Source of the DNA: Solimonas_A sp052035235
GTDB lineage: Bacteria; Pseudomonadota; Gammaproteobacteria; Nevskiales; Nevskiaceae
Reading direction: 5' to 3'
DNA length: 64,000 bases
Assembly (NCBI GenBank): GCA_052035235.1
Contig: JBPOHT010000016.1
Location: 60,418 to 124,417 of the forward strand
Position 1 is the stretch's first letter. Each line of letters begins with the position of its first letter. The position numbers and the translations under genes are program-made. Under the pieces are notes generated by a model that was not told the DNA's origin, made no database searches, and saw only the letters and a list, made by a program, of their open reading frames with translations. This document shows, one piece after another, positions 1-9,413 of this stretch.

Positions 1-2
1 GC

Positions 3-2003
3 GGCATGCCCTCCCCTCGCCCCGAGTTGGAGGCGCCGGCCGCCATCGCCCGCGTCGATGCCGAGGACCTGGCCTGGACCCAGGCCGGAATCGGGCTGTC
101 GGAAAGCCTGGTGCGCGTGCCGGGCCTGACCGTGCGCAACCGCCAGAACTACGCGCAGGACCTGCAGATCCAGAGCCGCGGCTTTGGCGCCCGCTCCAGT
201 TTCGGCGTGCGCGGCATCCAGTTGCGGCTCGACGGCATCCCGCTGACGGCGCCGGACGGACAGGGCCAGCCCTCGAGCCTGTCGGTGACCTCGCTGGATC
301 ACATCGAGGTGTTGCGCGGGCCGCTGGCCTATCCCTACGGCAATGCCTCCGGCGGCGTGATCGCCGCGTTCTCGGCACCGCCGCCCGCCGCGCTGACCTT
401 CGGCAGCCGCGTGGTGATGGGCAGTGACGACACCTGGCGCGCCTCGGCCTCGGCCGCCGGGCAGGCGCTGGACGGCAAGCTCGGCTATCGCGTCGAGGGC
501 CTGCGCTTCATGACCGACGGCTACCGCGAGCACAGCGCCGCGCGCCGCGACCAGGTGGCGGCGACGGCCAGTTGGCAGATCGACGGGACCAAGCGCCTGG
601 GCCTGGTGTTCAACAGCCTGTCGCAGCCTGATGCGCAGGACCCGTTGGGCTTGAGCCGCGCGCAGTACGAAGCGGACCCGCGTCAGGTGGACCCCGGCGC
701 CAATACCTTCAACACACGCAAGAGCCTCAACGACCGCATCGGCGGCCTGCGCTACGAGCAGCAACTGGCCAATGGCGACAGCCTGGAGTTGGTGACCTAC
801 GGCAGCTCGCGCGCGGTACGGCAGTTCCAGTCGATCCCGGTCAACACCCAGCAGACGCAACCGCGAAATTCCGGCGGCGTAATTGATCTGGAGCGCGAGG
901 GCTACGGCAGCGATGGCCGTTACAACTGGAAGCTGTCGCGCGGCACGATCAGCGCCGGACTGCAGTGGCAGACCCTGAACGAGAACCGCAAGGGCTACGA
1001 GAACTTCGTCGGCGCCTCCACCGGCGTGCTGGGCGCGCTGCGGCGTGACGAGGACAACCAGGTGGACAGCCTCGACCAGTTCCTGTCCGCCGACTGGGCG
1101 CTGTCGGAGCGCTGGACCGTGCTGGGCGCGCTGCGCCGCAGCGAGGTGGACTTCGAATCCCAGGACCACTACATCACCGGCGCCAATACCGACGACAGCG
1201 GCGACAAGCGCTACAGCGCCACCACGCCGGCGCTGGCCCTGCGCTACGCCTGGAGCCCGGGCAGCAGCGTCTACGGCAGCTGGGGCCGTGGCTTCGAGAC
1301 GCCCACCTTCACCGAGCTGTCCTACAAGCCGGACGGCAGCGGCGGTCTCAACCTGGATCTGCGCGCCTCGCGCAGCCAGACCTTCGAGCTGGGCTGGAAG
1401 CGCGCCTTGCCGCGCGGCGGACTGTTCACGCTGGCGTTGTTCGACACCCGCGCGGAGGACGACATCGTGCCTGCCGTCAACAGCGGCGGCCGCGCCAGCT
1501 TCCAGAATGCCGATACGCAGCGGCGCGGCGTGGAAGCAGGGCTGACGCTGAGGATCGGCCGCGACTGGTCGCTGCAGCTGGCGGCAGACTATATCGACGC
1601 GGAGTTCGCCAAAACCTTCGACTATGTCTCCGGCGGCGTCACCCGGGACGTGAACAAGGGCAACCGGATCCCCGGCATCGGCCGGAACAACGCCTGGGCG
1701 GAACTGGCCTGGCGCCGCGCCCTGCCCGGCTGGTCGGCGGCGGTGGACCTGCGTCACTCGGGCAGCGTGGCAGTGAACGATATTAATAGCGACGAAGCCG
1801 AGTCCTATCGCGTGCTCAACGCCCGCCTGGGCTGGCTGCGCCCTTACGGCCGTGGCAGCTTCGGCGCCTTCGTGCGCGTGGACAACCTGCTGGACAAGAC
1901 CTATTCGGGATCGGTGATCGTCAACGAGGGCAACGGCCGCTTCTTCGAGCCGGCGCCGGACCGCAGCTGGTTCGCGGGCGTGGAGATGAATTTCACGCCA
2001 TAG
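3..2003 (+). CDS. TonB-dependent outer-membrane receptor, 5' end missing
   Basis: The window opens inside this gene: the frame is already open at base 3, and the first Met (base 6) is unlikely to be the true start because no signal peptide or TonB box precedes the plug. What is visible is the plug domain (GLSESLVRVPGLTVRN, then QSRGFGARSSFGVRG and IEVLRGPLAYPYG, roughly residues 35-120), followed by a long beta-barrel with alternating aromatic/polar strands and the late motif VDNLLDKTY. Family members import iron chelates, cobalamin or other scarce ligands across the outer membrane using TonB energy. The ligand cannot be told from sequence. The C-terminus is NFTP rather than ending directly in Phe. 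Confidence 0.9.
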   Translation, partial: GMPSPRPELEAPAAIARVDAEDLAWTQAGIGLSESLVRVPGLTVRNRQNYAQDLQIQSRGFGARSSFGVRGIQLRLDGIPLTAPDGQGQPSSLSVTSLDHIEVLRGPLAYPYGNASGGVIAAFSAPPPAALTFGSRVVMGSDDTWRASASAAGQALDGKLGYRVEGLRFMTDGYREHSAARRDQVAATASWQIDGTKRLGLVFNSLSQPDAQDPLGLSRAQYEADPRQVDPGANTFNTRKSLNDRIGGLRYEQQLANGDSLELVTYGSSRAVRQFQSIPVNTQQTQPRNSGGVIDLEREGYGSDGRYNWKLSRGTISAGLQWQTLNENRKGYENFVGASTGVLGALRRDEDNQVDSLDQFLSADWALSERWTVLGALRRSEVDFESQDHYITGANTDDSGDKRYSATTPALALRYAWSPGSSVYGSWGRGFETPTFTELSYKPDGSGGLNLDLRASRSQTFELGWKRALPRGGLFTLALFDTRAEDDIVPAVNSGGRASFQNADTQRRGVEAGLTLRIGRDWSLQLAADYIDAEFAKTFDYVSGGVTRDVNKGNRIPGIGRNNAWAELAWRRALPGWSAAVDLRHSGSVAVNDINSDEAESYRVLNARLGWLRPYGRGSFGAFVRVDNLLDKTYSGSVIVNEGNGRFFEPAPDRSWFAGVEMNFTP

Positions 2004-2062
2004 CACGGGCCGGAGTGCGCCGTGCGGGCTAGAATCCGGCCTTACCTCTCTCGCAATACTCC

Positions 2063-3058
2063 ATGACCGTACCCCTCGGCGATGAACTGGCAAGGCTGGG
2101 CTGGACCGCCGCGCTGACGGCGGCACTAGAGCAGTTGCCGCCGGTGCCGGGACGGCCGGTGCGGATCGTCGAGCAGCATCGCAGCGAGTACCGCGTCAAC
2201 GACGGCGAGCGCGAGTTCAGCGCCCGCAACCATCCCGCGCTGCATCAGGCACTGGCCAAGGACGATGACGGTATCGCGGTGGGCGACTGGGCGCGCTACC
2301 AGGACGAGGGCGACTGGCTGACCCAGCTCATACCCCGCCGCAGCCTGCTGGAACGCACACGCGAGGACGGCCGCCGCCAGCGGCTGGTAGCCAATGTCGA
2401 TACCGCCCTGCTGGTGATGGGCATGGATGGCGACTTCAGCCCCGAGCGCCTGCTGCGCTACCGGCTGATGGCCGTGGCCGGTGGCGTGACGCCGGTGCTG
2501 CTGCTGACCAAGCTCGACCGCGCCCAGGATGCCGAGGCCCAGCGCCGCGAGATCGCCGGCCTGGCGCCCGACACCGCCGTGGTCATGCTCGACGCGCGAA
2601 GCCCGCAGGTGCCGGAACTGCTCGCTCCCTGGCTTGCGCCGGGGCAGACACTGGTGCTGCTCGGCTCCTCCGGCGTCGGCAAGTCCACGCTGATGAACAG
2701 CCTGCTGGGCACCGACACACAGCGCACCGGCGCCACCCAAGACCACCAGGAAGACCTGGGCCGCCACACCACCACGGCCCGCTTCCTGCGGCGCCTGCCG
2801 GGCGGCGCCTGCCTGATCGACACGCCGGGTTTGCGCGAGCTGAAGCTGTCGGAAGAACAGGCCAAGGTCGAAGACGACTTTGCGGATGTCCGGCAACTGG
2901 CGGCCCAGTGCCGCTTCAGCGACTGCAAGCACCAGCGTGAGCCCGGTTGTGCGGTGGTGCGCGAGCTCAAGCCGCAGCGCATCGCGGCCTGGCGCGACAG
3001 CCTGGCGCCGAGGAAGGTGGAGAGGAAACCGGGGAAGTTCCGGCGCGGCAAGTCGTAG
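2063..3058 (+). CDS. rsgA: Ribosome small-subunit-dependent GTPase A
   Basis: RsgA is a circularly permuted GTPase that checks late 30S ribosome assembly. All parts are visible in 331 residues: an N-terminal OB-fold region, G4 TKLD at 149-152, the P-loop GSSGVGKST at 201-209, the switch RHTTT at 234-238, G3 DTPG at 253-256, and a C-terminal zinc site formed by C283, C288, H290 and C296. The G4-G1-G3 order is the permutation diagnostic of the family. The length is normal. It is followed by a dispersed inverted repeat and then the convergent yajD gene. Confidence 0.97.
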   Translation: MTVPLGDELARLGWTAALTAALEQLPPVPGRPVRIVEQHRSEYRVNDGEREFSARNHPALHQALAKDDDGIAVGDWARYQDEGDWLTQLIPRRSLLERTREDGRRQRLVANVDTALLVMGMDGDFSPERLLRYRLMAVAGGVTPVLLLTKLDRAQDAEAQRREIAGLAPDTAVVMLDARSPQVPELLAPWLAPGQTLVLLGSSGVGKSTLMNSLLGTDTQRTGATQDHQEDLGRHTTTARFLRRLPGGACLIDTPGLRELKLSEEQAKVEDDFADVRQLAAQCRFSDCKHQREPGCAVVRELKPQRIAAWRDSLAPRKVERKPGKFRRGKS

Positions 3059-3136
3059 GGAATCTCTGGGTAGCTGCGGTTCGCCCTGAAGTCTGCTGAA
3101 GGGTGGGCGGCAACTGATTGGCAGACCTGGAGGGAA

Positions 3137-3173
3137 GTCCGTTCATGCTTCGACAGGCTCAGCACGAACGGAC
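3137..3173. repeat. Dispersed inverted repeat (REP-like)
   Basis: GTCCGTTC at 3137-3144 pairs exactly with GAACGGAC at 3166-3173 around a centre reading CTTCGACAGGCTCAGCAC. Sequences of this kind recur between genes in many proteobacterial genomes. It lies between the convergent genes rsgA and yajD, where it could act as a weak bidirectional terminator or mRNA-stabilising hairpin. Confidence 0.7.
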
Positions 3174-3188
3174 CTCTTCAGGAGTTCC

Positions 3189-3569
3189 CTAGGACTTCTT
3201 GCTGCCCATCATCGCTTTCAGGTCCGCGAACGGATTGCCGGTAGCCACCGTCTGGCTGCTCTCCCCCGAAGCCTTGCGGCCATCGTTGTCGGTATAGCGC
3301 GAGTGCTCGTTGTCGTGGCAGTACAGGCACAGCAGTTCCCAGTTGCTGCCGTCCTCGGGGTTGTAGTCGTGGTTGTGGTTCTTGTGGTGCACCGTCAGCT
3401 CGCGCAGGTTCGTGCGCGTGAACTCGCGCGCGCAGCGGCCACAGACCCAGGGATACATCTTCAGGGCGCGCTCGCGGTAACCGGCGTCACGCTGCGCGGC
3501 GTTGCGCTGGGCGTCGGCGACGATCTGGTCGAGCCGGGCGTTGTCGATCGTGGTTTTCTTGATGACCAT
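3189..3569 (-). CDS. yajD: YajD-family HNH nuclease
   Basis: A 126-residue HNH protein. A CxxC pair (VCGRC, about residues 43-47) and a second CLYC pair hold the zinc. The HNH core is TVHHKNHNHDYNPED followed by SNWELLCLYCHDNEH, matching the YajD family, predicted nucleases of unknown cellular role. The tail is polar and ends in a short segment, FADLKAMMGSKK. The gene is convergent with rsgA, and its start lies just downstream of the amidase gene, which is on the same strand. The start Met is followed by Val-Ile-Lys-Lys, a usual N-terminus for the family. Confidence 0.9.
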   Translation of the reverse strand: MVIKKTTIDNARLDQIVADAQRNAAQRDAGYRERALKMYPWVCGRCAREFTRTNLRELTVHHKNHNHDYNPEDGSNWELLCLYCHDNEHSRYTDNDGRKASGESSQTVATGNPFADLKAMMGSKKS

Positions 3570-3584
3570 GTGGGCGACTCCTGA

Positions 3585-5030
3585 TCAGGCGCTGCGAGTA
3601 CGGCGGGGCTTGGCGGCCGCCATGCCCTGGATGCGCCGCCAGGGTTGCGCTTCTTCCAGCGCGTAGGCCAGCTCCAGCAGCGTGCGCTCGTCGCCATGCG
3701 CGGCGGAAAGCTGCACGCCGATCGGCAGTCCTTCCGCGCTGCTGCCCACGGGCAGCGAGATGCCGGGGCTGCCGCAGGCGTTGTTCAGCGGCGTGAAGGA
3801 GACATAGCGCAACAGGTTGTCGAACAAGGGGCCGAATTCCTGCTTCGGCGACAGGTGGCCCAGCTTGGGCGTGACGTGCGCCAGCACCGGCGACAGCACG
3901 GCGTCGTAGCCGCGGATGCCCGCGGCGTACTGCGCCTGGGACTTGCGCAGGCGGTAGAGCATCAGTGGCGTGCGGTACATGTTGCGGCGGTACATGTCCG
4001 CCAGGCCGCGGCTGAGGTTGTCGATCTGCGACGCATCGAAGCCCGGTGCCACGGTCTTCTCGCCGAAGCGGGAGACGAAGAAGGCCAGCATGCCCCAGTA
4101 GAGGCTGAAGTCGTCGGCGAACGAGGGCTTCACCGGCAGCACCATTTCCTCCACGCGATGCCCGAGGCCCTCCAGCAACCGGGCGGTGGCGTTGACGGCT
4201 TCGCGCGTGTCGGCGTCGGTGGCGTGGCCGTTGATGGAGTCATGCACCAGGCCGATGCGCAGGCCGCGCTTGCCCGGCCCTTCCACCAGGCCCACGGGCT
4301 TGAGCTTGCGGTTGCGCCAGGTGCCTTCCATGCCGGCGAAGAAGTGCGCGGTGTCGCGCACGCTGCGCGTGACCACGCCTTCGGAAACGATGTTTACCGG
4401 CAGGCTGCGGGCCTGCTCGCCGTCGATGAAGCGGCCGCGCGTGGGCTTGAGGCCCACCAGGCCGCAGCAGGCGGCGGGAATGCGGATGGAGCCGCCGCCG
4501 TCGTTGGCGTGGGCGATCGGCACCACGCCGGCCGCCACCAGGGCCGCCGAGCCGCCGGAGGACGCGCCGCTGGAGTACGCAGTGTTCCAGGGGTTCAGCG
4601 TCGGCGGCTGGCGGATGAATTCGGTGGTGGCGTTGAAGCCGAACTCCGGCAGGCGGCTCTTGCCCAGCACGGTGAAGCCCTGCGCCAGGTACTGCTTGGC
4701 GAAGGCGCCGTCCTTGGGGGCGAGCCGCGAGGGCACGGCGTCGGAGCCGTGGCGCGTGGGCATGCCGCTGAGGTCGGTGTTGTCCTTGACGAAGGTGGGC
4801 ACGCCGCAGAAGGCGCCGGCCCGCGGAATGCGCCGCAGCGCCAGCTCGTAGGCCTCGTACTCCACCGCGTTGAGAGCCCCCACAGCCTGCGCGCGGGCGA
4901 TGGCGGCCATGGCCACCTCGCGGGCGCCCAGTTCGCCACCCCGGATCAGGCGCGACAGGGCCACGGCATCGTGGTCGGCCAGGATGTCGTCACGGAAGGC
5001 GTGCAGGGTCGTGGGGGTCTTGGCGGGCAT
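3585..5030 (-). CDS. Amidase (amidase-signature family)
   Basis: A 481-residue amidase-signature enzyme that hydrolyses a C-N amide bond in the cytoplasm. The Ser-cisSer-Lys triad is recognisable as Lys82 (FVKDNTDLSG), Ser157 in SSGASSGGSAAL and Ser181 in GGGSIRIPAACCG, followed by LVGLKPTRGR. I chose the ATG at 5030 (MPAKTPTTL) because the longer open frame upstream is low-complexity Arg/Pro-rich sequence unlike the family. Substrate is unknown; relatives act on aryl, fatty or peptide amides. The 15-base gap to yajD suggests cotranscription. Confidence 0.92.
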   Translation of the reverse strand: MPAKTPTTLHAFRDDILADHDAVALSRLIRGGELGAREVAMAAIARAQAVGALNAVEYEAYELALRRIPRAGAFCGVPTFVKDNTDLSGMPTRHGSDAVPSRLAPKDGAFAKQYLAQGFTVLGKSRLPEFGFNATTEFIRQPPTLNPWNTAYSSGASSGGSAALVAAGVVPIAHANDGGGSIRIPAACCGLVGLKPTRGRFIDGEQARSLPVNIVSEGVVTRSVRDTAHFFAGMEGTWRNRKLKPVGLVEGPGKRGLRIGLVHDSINGHATDADTREAVNATARLLEGLGHRVEEMVLPVKPSFADDFSLYWGMLAFFVSRFGEKTVAPGFDASQIDNLSRGLADMYRRNMYRTPLMLYRLRKSQAQYAAGIRGYDAVLSPVLAHVTPKLGHLSPKQEFGPLFDNLLRYVSFTPLNNACGSPGISLPVGSSAEGLPIGVQLSAAHGDERTLLELAYALEEAQPWRRIQGMAAAKPRRTRSA

Positions 5031-5289
5031 GCGTCGGCGGCCGGAGCAATAAGGGGAAACAGCACTATAGCCGGCGCTCCGCCATTCGTCCGCCGTAACA
5101 GCTCTTGGCCGGGAGGGTTTGAAAGGACCGGTCTGTCCGTGCAGCGACGGCTGTCCGGCCTTCCTTCGCCCTCCAACTACACCACGCCGGACGGCGGGAG
5201 CCGTCTCAGCGCGGGGTCTTCTTCTCCAGCGCGCGCGGACCAGGCACCTCATGCAGGATAAGATCGCCTTCTCTTCTTCGGAGCCTGCC

Positions 5290-5646
5290 ATGGCCTATGT
5301 CCTGTTGATCGTCGAGCAACCCGGCTGGCGGCAGAACCGCAGCGCGGACCAGAAGCAATTGCACCAGCAGCTCATGGAGAGCTTCGGCGGCGAGCTGCAG
5401 GCCCGCGGGGTGCTCAAGGCCGCCGAATCCCTGCTGCCCACGCACCGGCAGGCGCTACGTATCGAGACCCGCGACGGTCAGCGCCGCCAGTTCGACGGCC
5501 CATTCGCCGAGGCCAAGGAAATGATCGGTGGCTTCCTGCTGCTGGACTGCAGCCGTGACGAGGCTCTGGCTATCGCACAAGCCTGCCCGGCGGCGGAGTG
5601 GGCGACCGTGGAGCTGCGGGAGACCGGCGTCTGCTCGGAAAGCTGA
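5290..5646 (+). CDS. YCII/YciI-like domain protein
   Basis: A 118-residue YCII-related protein (DGPFAEAKEMIGGFLLLD at about residues 60-80 is the family signature, ending in the alternating hydrophobic strand). Members are small ferredoxin-like-fold proteins of mostly unknown function, sometimes beside sigma factors; no sigma factor is seen here. The start at 5290 (MAYVLLIVE) is preferred because the open frame extending upstream to 5119 does not resemble the family. About 260 bases between the amidase start and this gene hold no gene I can support. Confidence 0.8.
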   Translation: MAYVLLIVEQPGWRQNRSADQKQLHQQLMESFGGELQARGVLKAAESLLPTHRQALRIETRDGQRRQFDGPFAEAKEMIGGFLLLDCSRDEALAIAQACPAAEWATVELRETGVCSES

Positions 5647-5726
5647 CCCCTCCGTCGGGGGGCGTCTGTATTTACCAATTCCCTGGAGTACACGTGATCC
5701 TATGATCCGTGCCGAGAGGGGATCAC

Positions 5727-6722
5727 ATGAAAACAACAATCAGGGCCTCAGGCTTGGTGGCGGCCGCATTGCTGGCGGCCTGCAGCAGCAGTGACGGCAT
5801 CGACAGTTCCGTGGCGGAGAACGGCCTGCCGCGCGATGCCTATGCCGTGGATGACGCCGCCTGCCCGGCGCCGCGCTGCTTCGAGTTCGCGGTGACGCTG
5901 CCCGAGGGCGTCAAGATCACCGACAACCGCGTGCGCGTGATCCTGCCCGAGGGCTACGCCAGCTCCGGCAAGCGCTATCCCCTGCTTTACCTGCTGCACG
6001 ATGCGCCGGGTGACTACACGTCCTGGACGCGCCTGGGCAAGGCGATGGATTACCTGAGGGACCAGGACGTGATCGCGGTGATGCCGGATGGCGGCGGCGG
6101 CCATGCCGGCTGGTACTCCGACTGGGAGGACGGCTCCTTCCAGTGGGAGACCTACCACATGGATGTGATGATGCCCTTCATCGAGCAGCGCCTGCGCGGG
6201 CTGGGCGACGGTCATCGCGCGGTGGCCGGCCCCTCCATGGGTGGCTATGGCTCGATGATCTACTCGGCGAAGTATCCCGGCCGTTTCAAGGCCGCAGCAT
6301 CCTTCTCCTCGCCGGTGGACTTCCTGCACCTGGACCGCATCAGCGCGCTCTACAGCTTTCTCGGCAATCCCATCGCCGGCACACCCAACGGCCCGATCTG
6401 GGGTGATCCGGTCACGAACTGGCCCCGGTGGCAGGCGCAGGACCCGGGCACGAACGTGTCTGGCATGGCGGGCATGCGCATCCTGATCAGCAGCGGCAAC
6501 GGCCTGCCCGGTGGACCCAACGGCCTGGCGGCGCCGCCGTTCTACGTGATCGAGCCCCTGGTGCTGCTGCAGAGCATGGCCCTGGCGCAGACCACGCAGG
6601 CCGCCGGCGTGGATACGCGTACGCTGTTCTACGGTCCGGGGTACCACGACTGGCCTTGCTTCCTGGATGGCTTCGAATGGGCGCTGCCGCAGATGCTGGA
6701 GGTCATCGCGCCCGGCGCCTGA
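5727..6722 (+). CDS. Esterase-family alpha/beta hydrolase lipoprotein
   Basis: A 331-residue alpha/beta hydrolase of the esterase D/antigen 85-like family, exported and probably lipid-anchored: the N-terminus reads VAAALLAAC with Cys19 in a lipobox, followed by Ser/Gly-rich linker. YPLLYLLHDAPGDY gives the oxyanion strand, GPSMGGYGSMIY places the nucleophile at Ser170, and YHDWPCF near the end supplies the His. An ATG at 5727 with GAGAGGGG a few bases upstream is a better start than the in-frame GTG at 5709. The natural ester is unknown. Confidence 0.88.
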   Translation: MKTTIRASGLVAAALLAACSSSDGIDSSVAENGLPRDAYAVDDAACPAPRCFEFAVTLPEGVKITDNRVRVILPEGYASSGKRYPLLYLLHDAPGDYTSWTRLGKAMDYLRDQDVIAVMPDGGGGHAGWYSDWEDGSFQWETYHMDVMMPFIEQRLRGLGDGHRAVAGPSMGGYGSMIYSAKYPGRFKAAASFSSPVDFLHLDRISALYSFLGNPIAGTPNGPIWGDPVTNWPRWQAQDPGTNVSGMAGMRILISSGNGLPGGPNGLAAPPFYVIEPLVLLQSMALAQTTQAAGVDTRTLFYGPGYHDWPCFLDGFEWALPQMLEVIAPGA

Positions 6723-6780
6723 GCGGGGTATCGACCGCCTGATCGCTTAACATGGGACTCCCCTGCTGCGGAGCCGCGCC

Positions 6781-7737
6781 TTGAAAGCCGCCATCGTCGA
6801 TTCCTTCGAGCGTGTTCCCCGCTACGGCGACATCGACGCACCTGTTCCACAGGCCGGCGAGGTGCTGGTCTCCACCCAGGCTGCGGCACTGAGCCAGCTG
6901 GTGCGGGCGCAGGCCTCGGGCAAGCACTACAGCGCCGGCAAGAACCTGCCGCTGGTGCCGGGCGCCGATGGCGTGGGCCGGCTGCCGGACGGACAGCGCG
7001 TCTACTTCGCCTTCCCGCGTGCGCCGATCGGCGCGATGGCGGAGCAGGTGGCGGTCAAGGCCAACCAGTGCGTGGCGTTGCCCGACGACATCGATGACGT
7101 GACCGCCGCCGCGATGGCCAACCCCGGCATGTCGTCCTGGGCGGCGCTGGAAGCGCGCGCGCACTTCCAGCGTGGCGAAGCTGTGCTGGTCAACGGCGCG
7201 GCCGGCACCTCGGGCCGGCTGGCGATCCAGATCGCCAGGCACCTCGGCGCCTCGCGCATCGTCGCCACCGCGCGCAAGCCGGAAACGGAAGCGGAACTGC
7301 GCGCGCTGGGTGCCACCGAATTCGTGTGCCTGGACCAGCCGCAGGAGGCACTGACCGCCGCCTTCCGCGAGCAGATCCGCCTGGGCGTGGACGTGGTGCT
7401 GGACTATCTCTGGGGACCGCCCGCGGCGGCGATCATCGACGCCAACGCCGGACACGGCAGCGGCGAGGCCGCGCGGCGCGTGCGCTTCGTCAACATCGGC
7501 TCCATGGCCGGTGCGGCGCTGCCGATCAATGCCGGCATCCTGCGCAGCTCCGGCCTGGAGCTGAGCGGTAGCGGCCTGGGCAGCGTTTCCAACGAGGGGT
7601 TGGTACAGATCGTCGGCAAGCTGCTGCGCGCCGCCGGGCCGGCCGGATTCAGGATCGACGCCACTCCGGTGCCGCTGGCCGAGGTCGAGCGCGCCTGGAA
7701 CAGCCCTTCCGCCGACCGTATCGTGTTCACGCGGTAA
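6781..7737 (+). CDS. MDR-family zinc-less alcohol dehydrogenase/quinone oxidoreductase
   Basis: A 318-residue medium-chain dehydrogenase/reductase. The N-terminal GroES-like half (PQAGEVLVSTQAAALSQL) is followed by a Rossmann domain with GAAGTSGRLAIQIARHLGA, which binds NAD(P)H. The structural and catalytic zinc Cys ligands are absent, placing it with quinone oxidoreductase-like members. It begins with TTG at 6781 after a GCGGAG-type ribosome site; no ATG nearby gives a better N-terminus than MKAAIVDSF. Substrate is not inferable. It stands alone between an esterase and a small hypothetical gene on the same strand. Confidence 0.88.
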   Translation: MKAAIVDSFERVPRYGDIDAPVPQAGEVLVSTQAAALSQLVRAQASGKHYSAGKNLPLVPGADGVGRLPDGQRVYFAFPRAPIGAMAEQVAVKANQCVALPDDIDDVTAAAMANPGMSSWAALEARAHFQRGEAVLVNGAAGTSGRLAIQIARHLGASRIVATARKPETEAELRALGATEFVCLDQPQEALTAAFREQIRLGVDVVLDYLWGPPAAAIIDANAGHGSGEAARRVRFVNIGSMAGAALPINAGILRSSGLELSGSGLGSVSNEGLVQIVGKLLRAAGPAGFRIDATPVPLAEVERAWNSPSADRIVFTR

Positions 7738-7792
7738 CGATCCAACACCAGCATCCCGCCTTCAGCCCACTCCTGTATCGACCCGGAACTTC

Positions 7793-8020
7793 ATGGCCAA
7801 GAAACTCAGCAAATCCCAGCGCGCCGTCATGATCTGGCTCAGCCGCGGCTGGAAGGCCTACGTCGCCTACGGCAACCGCGTGGAGGTCAACGGCAAGCCG
7901 GTCTGCACCACGGAGACCATGACCGTGCTGGAAAAGGCCGGGCTGGTTGAGCGCGAAGGCGTCGCGGCCTGGTCGGCCACCGAGGCAGGGCGCGAGTGGC
8001 GCGATCCGCCGGCGGCCTGA
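7793..8020 (+). CDS. Small hypothetical protein
   Basis: A 75-residue protein with good codon usage for this genome and an ATG following a short gap from the oxidoreductase. The sequence is helix-rich at first (KSQRAVMIWLSRGWKAYVAYG), with a strand (VEVNGKPVCTT), a second helix (TMTVLEKAGLVERE) and a terminal strand. This order is compatible with a small winged-helix fold, but I recognise no named family. Function is unknown. Confidence 0.6.
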   Translation: MAKKLSKSQRAVMIWLSRGWKAYVAYGNRVEVNGKPVCTTETMTVLEKAGLVEREGVAAWSATEAGREWRDPPAA

Positions 8021-8056
8021 ATCATCGAGGATGTTCTCCTGCTTGCCCAGTAGCCC

Positions 8057-9286
8057 ATGAACGAAGACGCCGCCCGACAGAACCGCGCCGCCTGGTTGCT
8101 GATGATCGTCGCCGCCACGATCCTGACGCTGACCATGGGCGTGCGGCAGTCGCTGGGGCTGTTCGTGATGCCGATCCACGACAGCAGCGGCCTGTCGATC
8201 GTGTCGATCAGCTTCGCGCTGGCGGTGGGCCAGCTGATGTGGGGCGTGGCCCAGCCTTTGTTCGGCATGTATGCCGACCGCCATGGCTCGGTGGGTGTTG
8301 TGCAGCTCGGCGGCGTGATGCTGGCCGGCGGGCTGGCGCTGGCGCCGTTCCTGCCCAACCAGTGGGGCCTGCTGTTCACGCTGGGCCTGCTGTCCGCGGC
8401 CGGCGCGGGTGCGGGCAGCTTCTCGATCCTGATCGGCGCCACCTCGCGCTTGCTGCCGCCGGAGCGGCGGCCCTTCGCGGCGGGCTTCATCAATGCCGGC
8501 GGCTCTTTCGGCCAGTTCCTGTTCGCGCCGATCACCCAGGCGGTGATCGCCTTCGCCGGCTGGGCCGCGGCCATGTTCACGCTGGCCGCCAGCGCACTGC
8601 TGACCTTGCCGCTGGCGCGCCACCTGCGCGCACCGCCCGCCCCGGCCGGCGCCAGCACCACGCCGGCTGAAGCCGACCCCGGCATGGGCCAGGCGGTGCG
8701 TGCGGCCTTCGCCGACCGCAGCTACTGGTGCCTGCACCTGGGCTTCTTCACCTGCGGACTGCACATCGCCTTCCTGGTCACGCACCTGCCGGGTGAGGTA
8801 GCGCTCTGCGGCCTGCCGGCCAGCGTCTCGGCGGTATCACTGGCGCTGATCGGCCTGTTCAACATCGCCGGCAGCCTCACGGCCGGCGCCCTGGGGCAGC
8901 GCTACCGCATGAAGTGGCTGCTGGCCGCGATCTACGCCAGCCGCGCGCTGATGATCGCGATCTACCTGGTGTCGCCGCGCACGGCGCTGACCTTCTATGT
9001 GTTTGCCGCCGCCCTGGGCTTCACCTGGCTGGCCACGGTGCCGCCGACGGCGGGGCTGGTGGGCAAGCTGTTCGGCACCCGCTATCTCGCCACCCTGTTC
9101 GGCCTGACCCTGCTGTCGCACCAGATCGGCGGCTTCTTCGGCGCCTGGCTGGGCGGCGTCACGATCACGCGCTTCGGCGACTACAACTGGATGTGGTACG
9201 CCGACATGGGCTTCGCCCTGCTGGCTGCGGCGGCGAACCTGCCGATCCGCGAGGCACGCCCTATCCCGCGCCCTGCAACTGCCTGA
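8057..9286 (+). CDS. MFS transporter
   Basis: A 409-residue major facilitator superfamily permease with about twelve hydrophobic segments in two halves of six. The cytoplasmic loop 2-3 carries the MFS-type GMYADRHGS, and the middle loop is the polar stretch RAPPAPAGASTTPAEADPG. The layout resembles the oxalate/formate or monocarboxylate-type MFS members, which open with a long loop-free N-terminus; the substrate is unproven. It lies directly upstream of the acyl-CoA operon and may import a substrate for it, which is only an inference from position. Confidence 0.88.
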   Translation: MNEDAARQNRAAWLLMIVAATILTLTMGVRQSLGLFVMPIHDSSGLSIVSISFALAVGQLMWGVAQPLFGMYADRHGSVGVVQLGGVMLAGGLALAPFLPNQWGLLFTLGLLSAAGAGAGSFSILIGATSRLLPPERRPFAAGFINAGGSFGQFLFAPITQAVIAFAGWAAAMFTLAASALLTLPLARHLRAPPAPAGASTTPAEADPGMGQAVRAAFADRSYWCLHLGFFTCGLHIAFLVTHLPGEVALCGLPASVSAVSLALIGLFNIAGSLTAGALGQRYRMKWLLAAIYASRALMIAIYLVSPRTALTFYVFAAALGFTWLATVPPTAGLVGKLFGTRYLATLFGLTLLSHQIGGFFGAWLGGVTITRFGDYNWMWYADMGFALLAAAANLPIREARPIPRPATA

Positions 9287-9330
9287 CCCGGCAGGGAAAA
9301 TCCTGCCTATGGGGGGATCTCGCACAAACG

Positions 9331-9347
9331 GGTGAGGCAGACTCACC
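9331..9347. promoter_or_regulatory. Operator-like palindrome, site 1 of 2, upstream of the acyl-CoA operon
   Basis: GGTGAGGCAGACTCACC is a palindrome with six-base arms (GGTGAG/CTCACC) and a five-base centre. Its core TGAGGCAGACTCA is repeated with one change at 9414-9426. Both lie between the MFS gene and the crotonase gene, a likely promoter region, and the operon encodes its own TetR-type regulator at 12143. Confidence 0.55.
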
Positions 9348-9413
9348 AAGGCCTACCTACCCTTGCGGAAACTGCATGGGATGAACCGCGCGCGCGGCAG
9401 GCCAGCCTGCGAT

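Noticed and set aside
3645..5261. Plus-strand frame opposite the amidase
   Set aside because: No known domains; the amidase triad is complete on the other strand.
5031..5289. Possible extra gene between the amidase and YCII genes
   Set aside because: Frames here are Arg/Pro-rich, lack starts with ribosome sites and resemble no protein family; it is probably a leader region.
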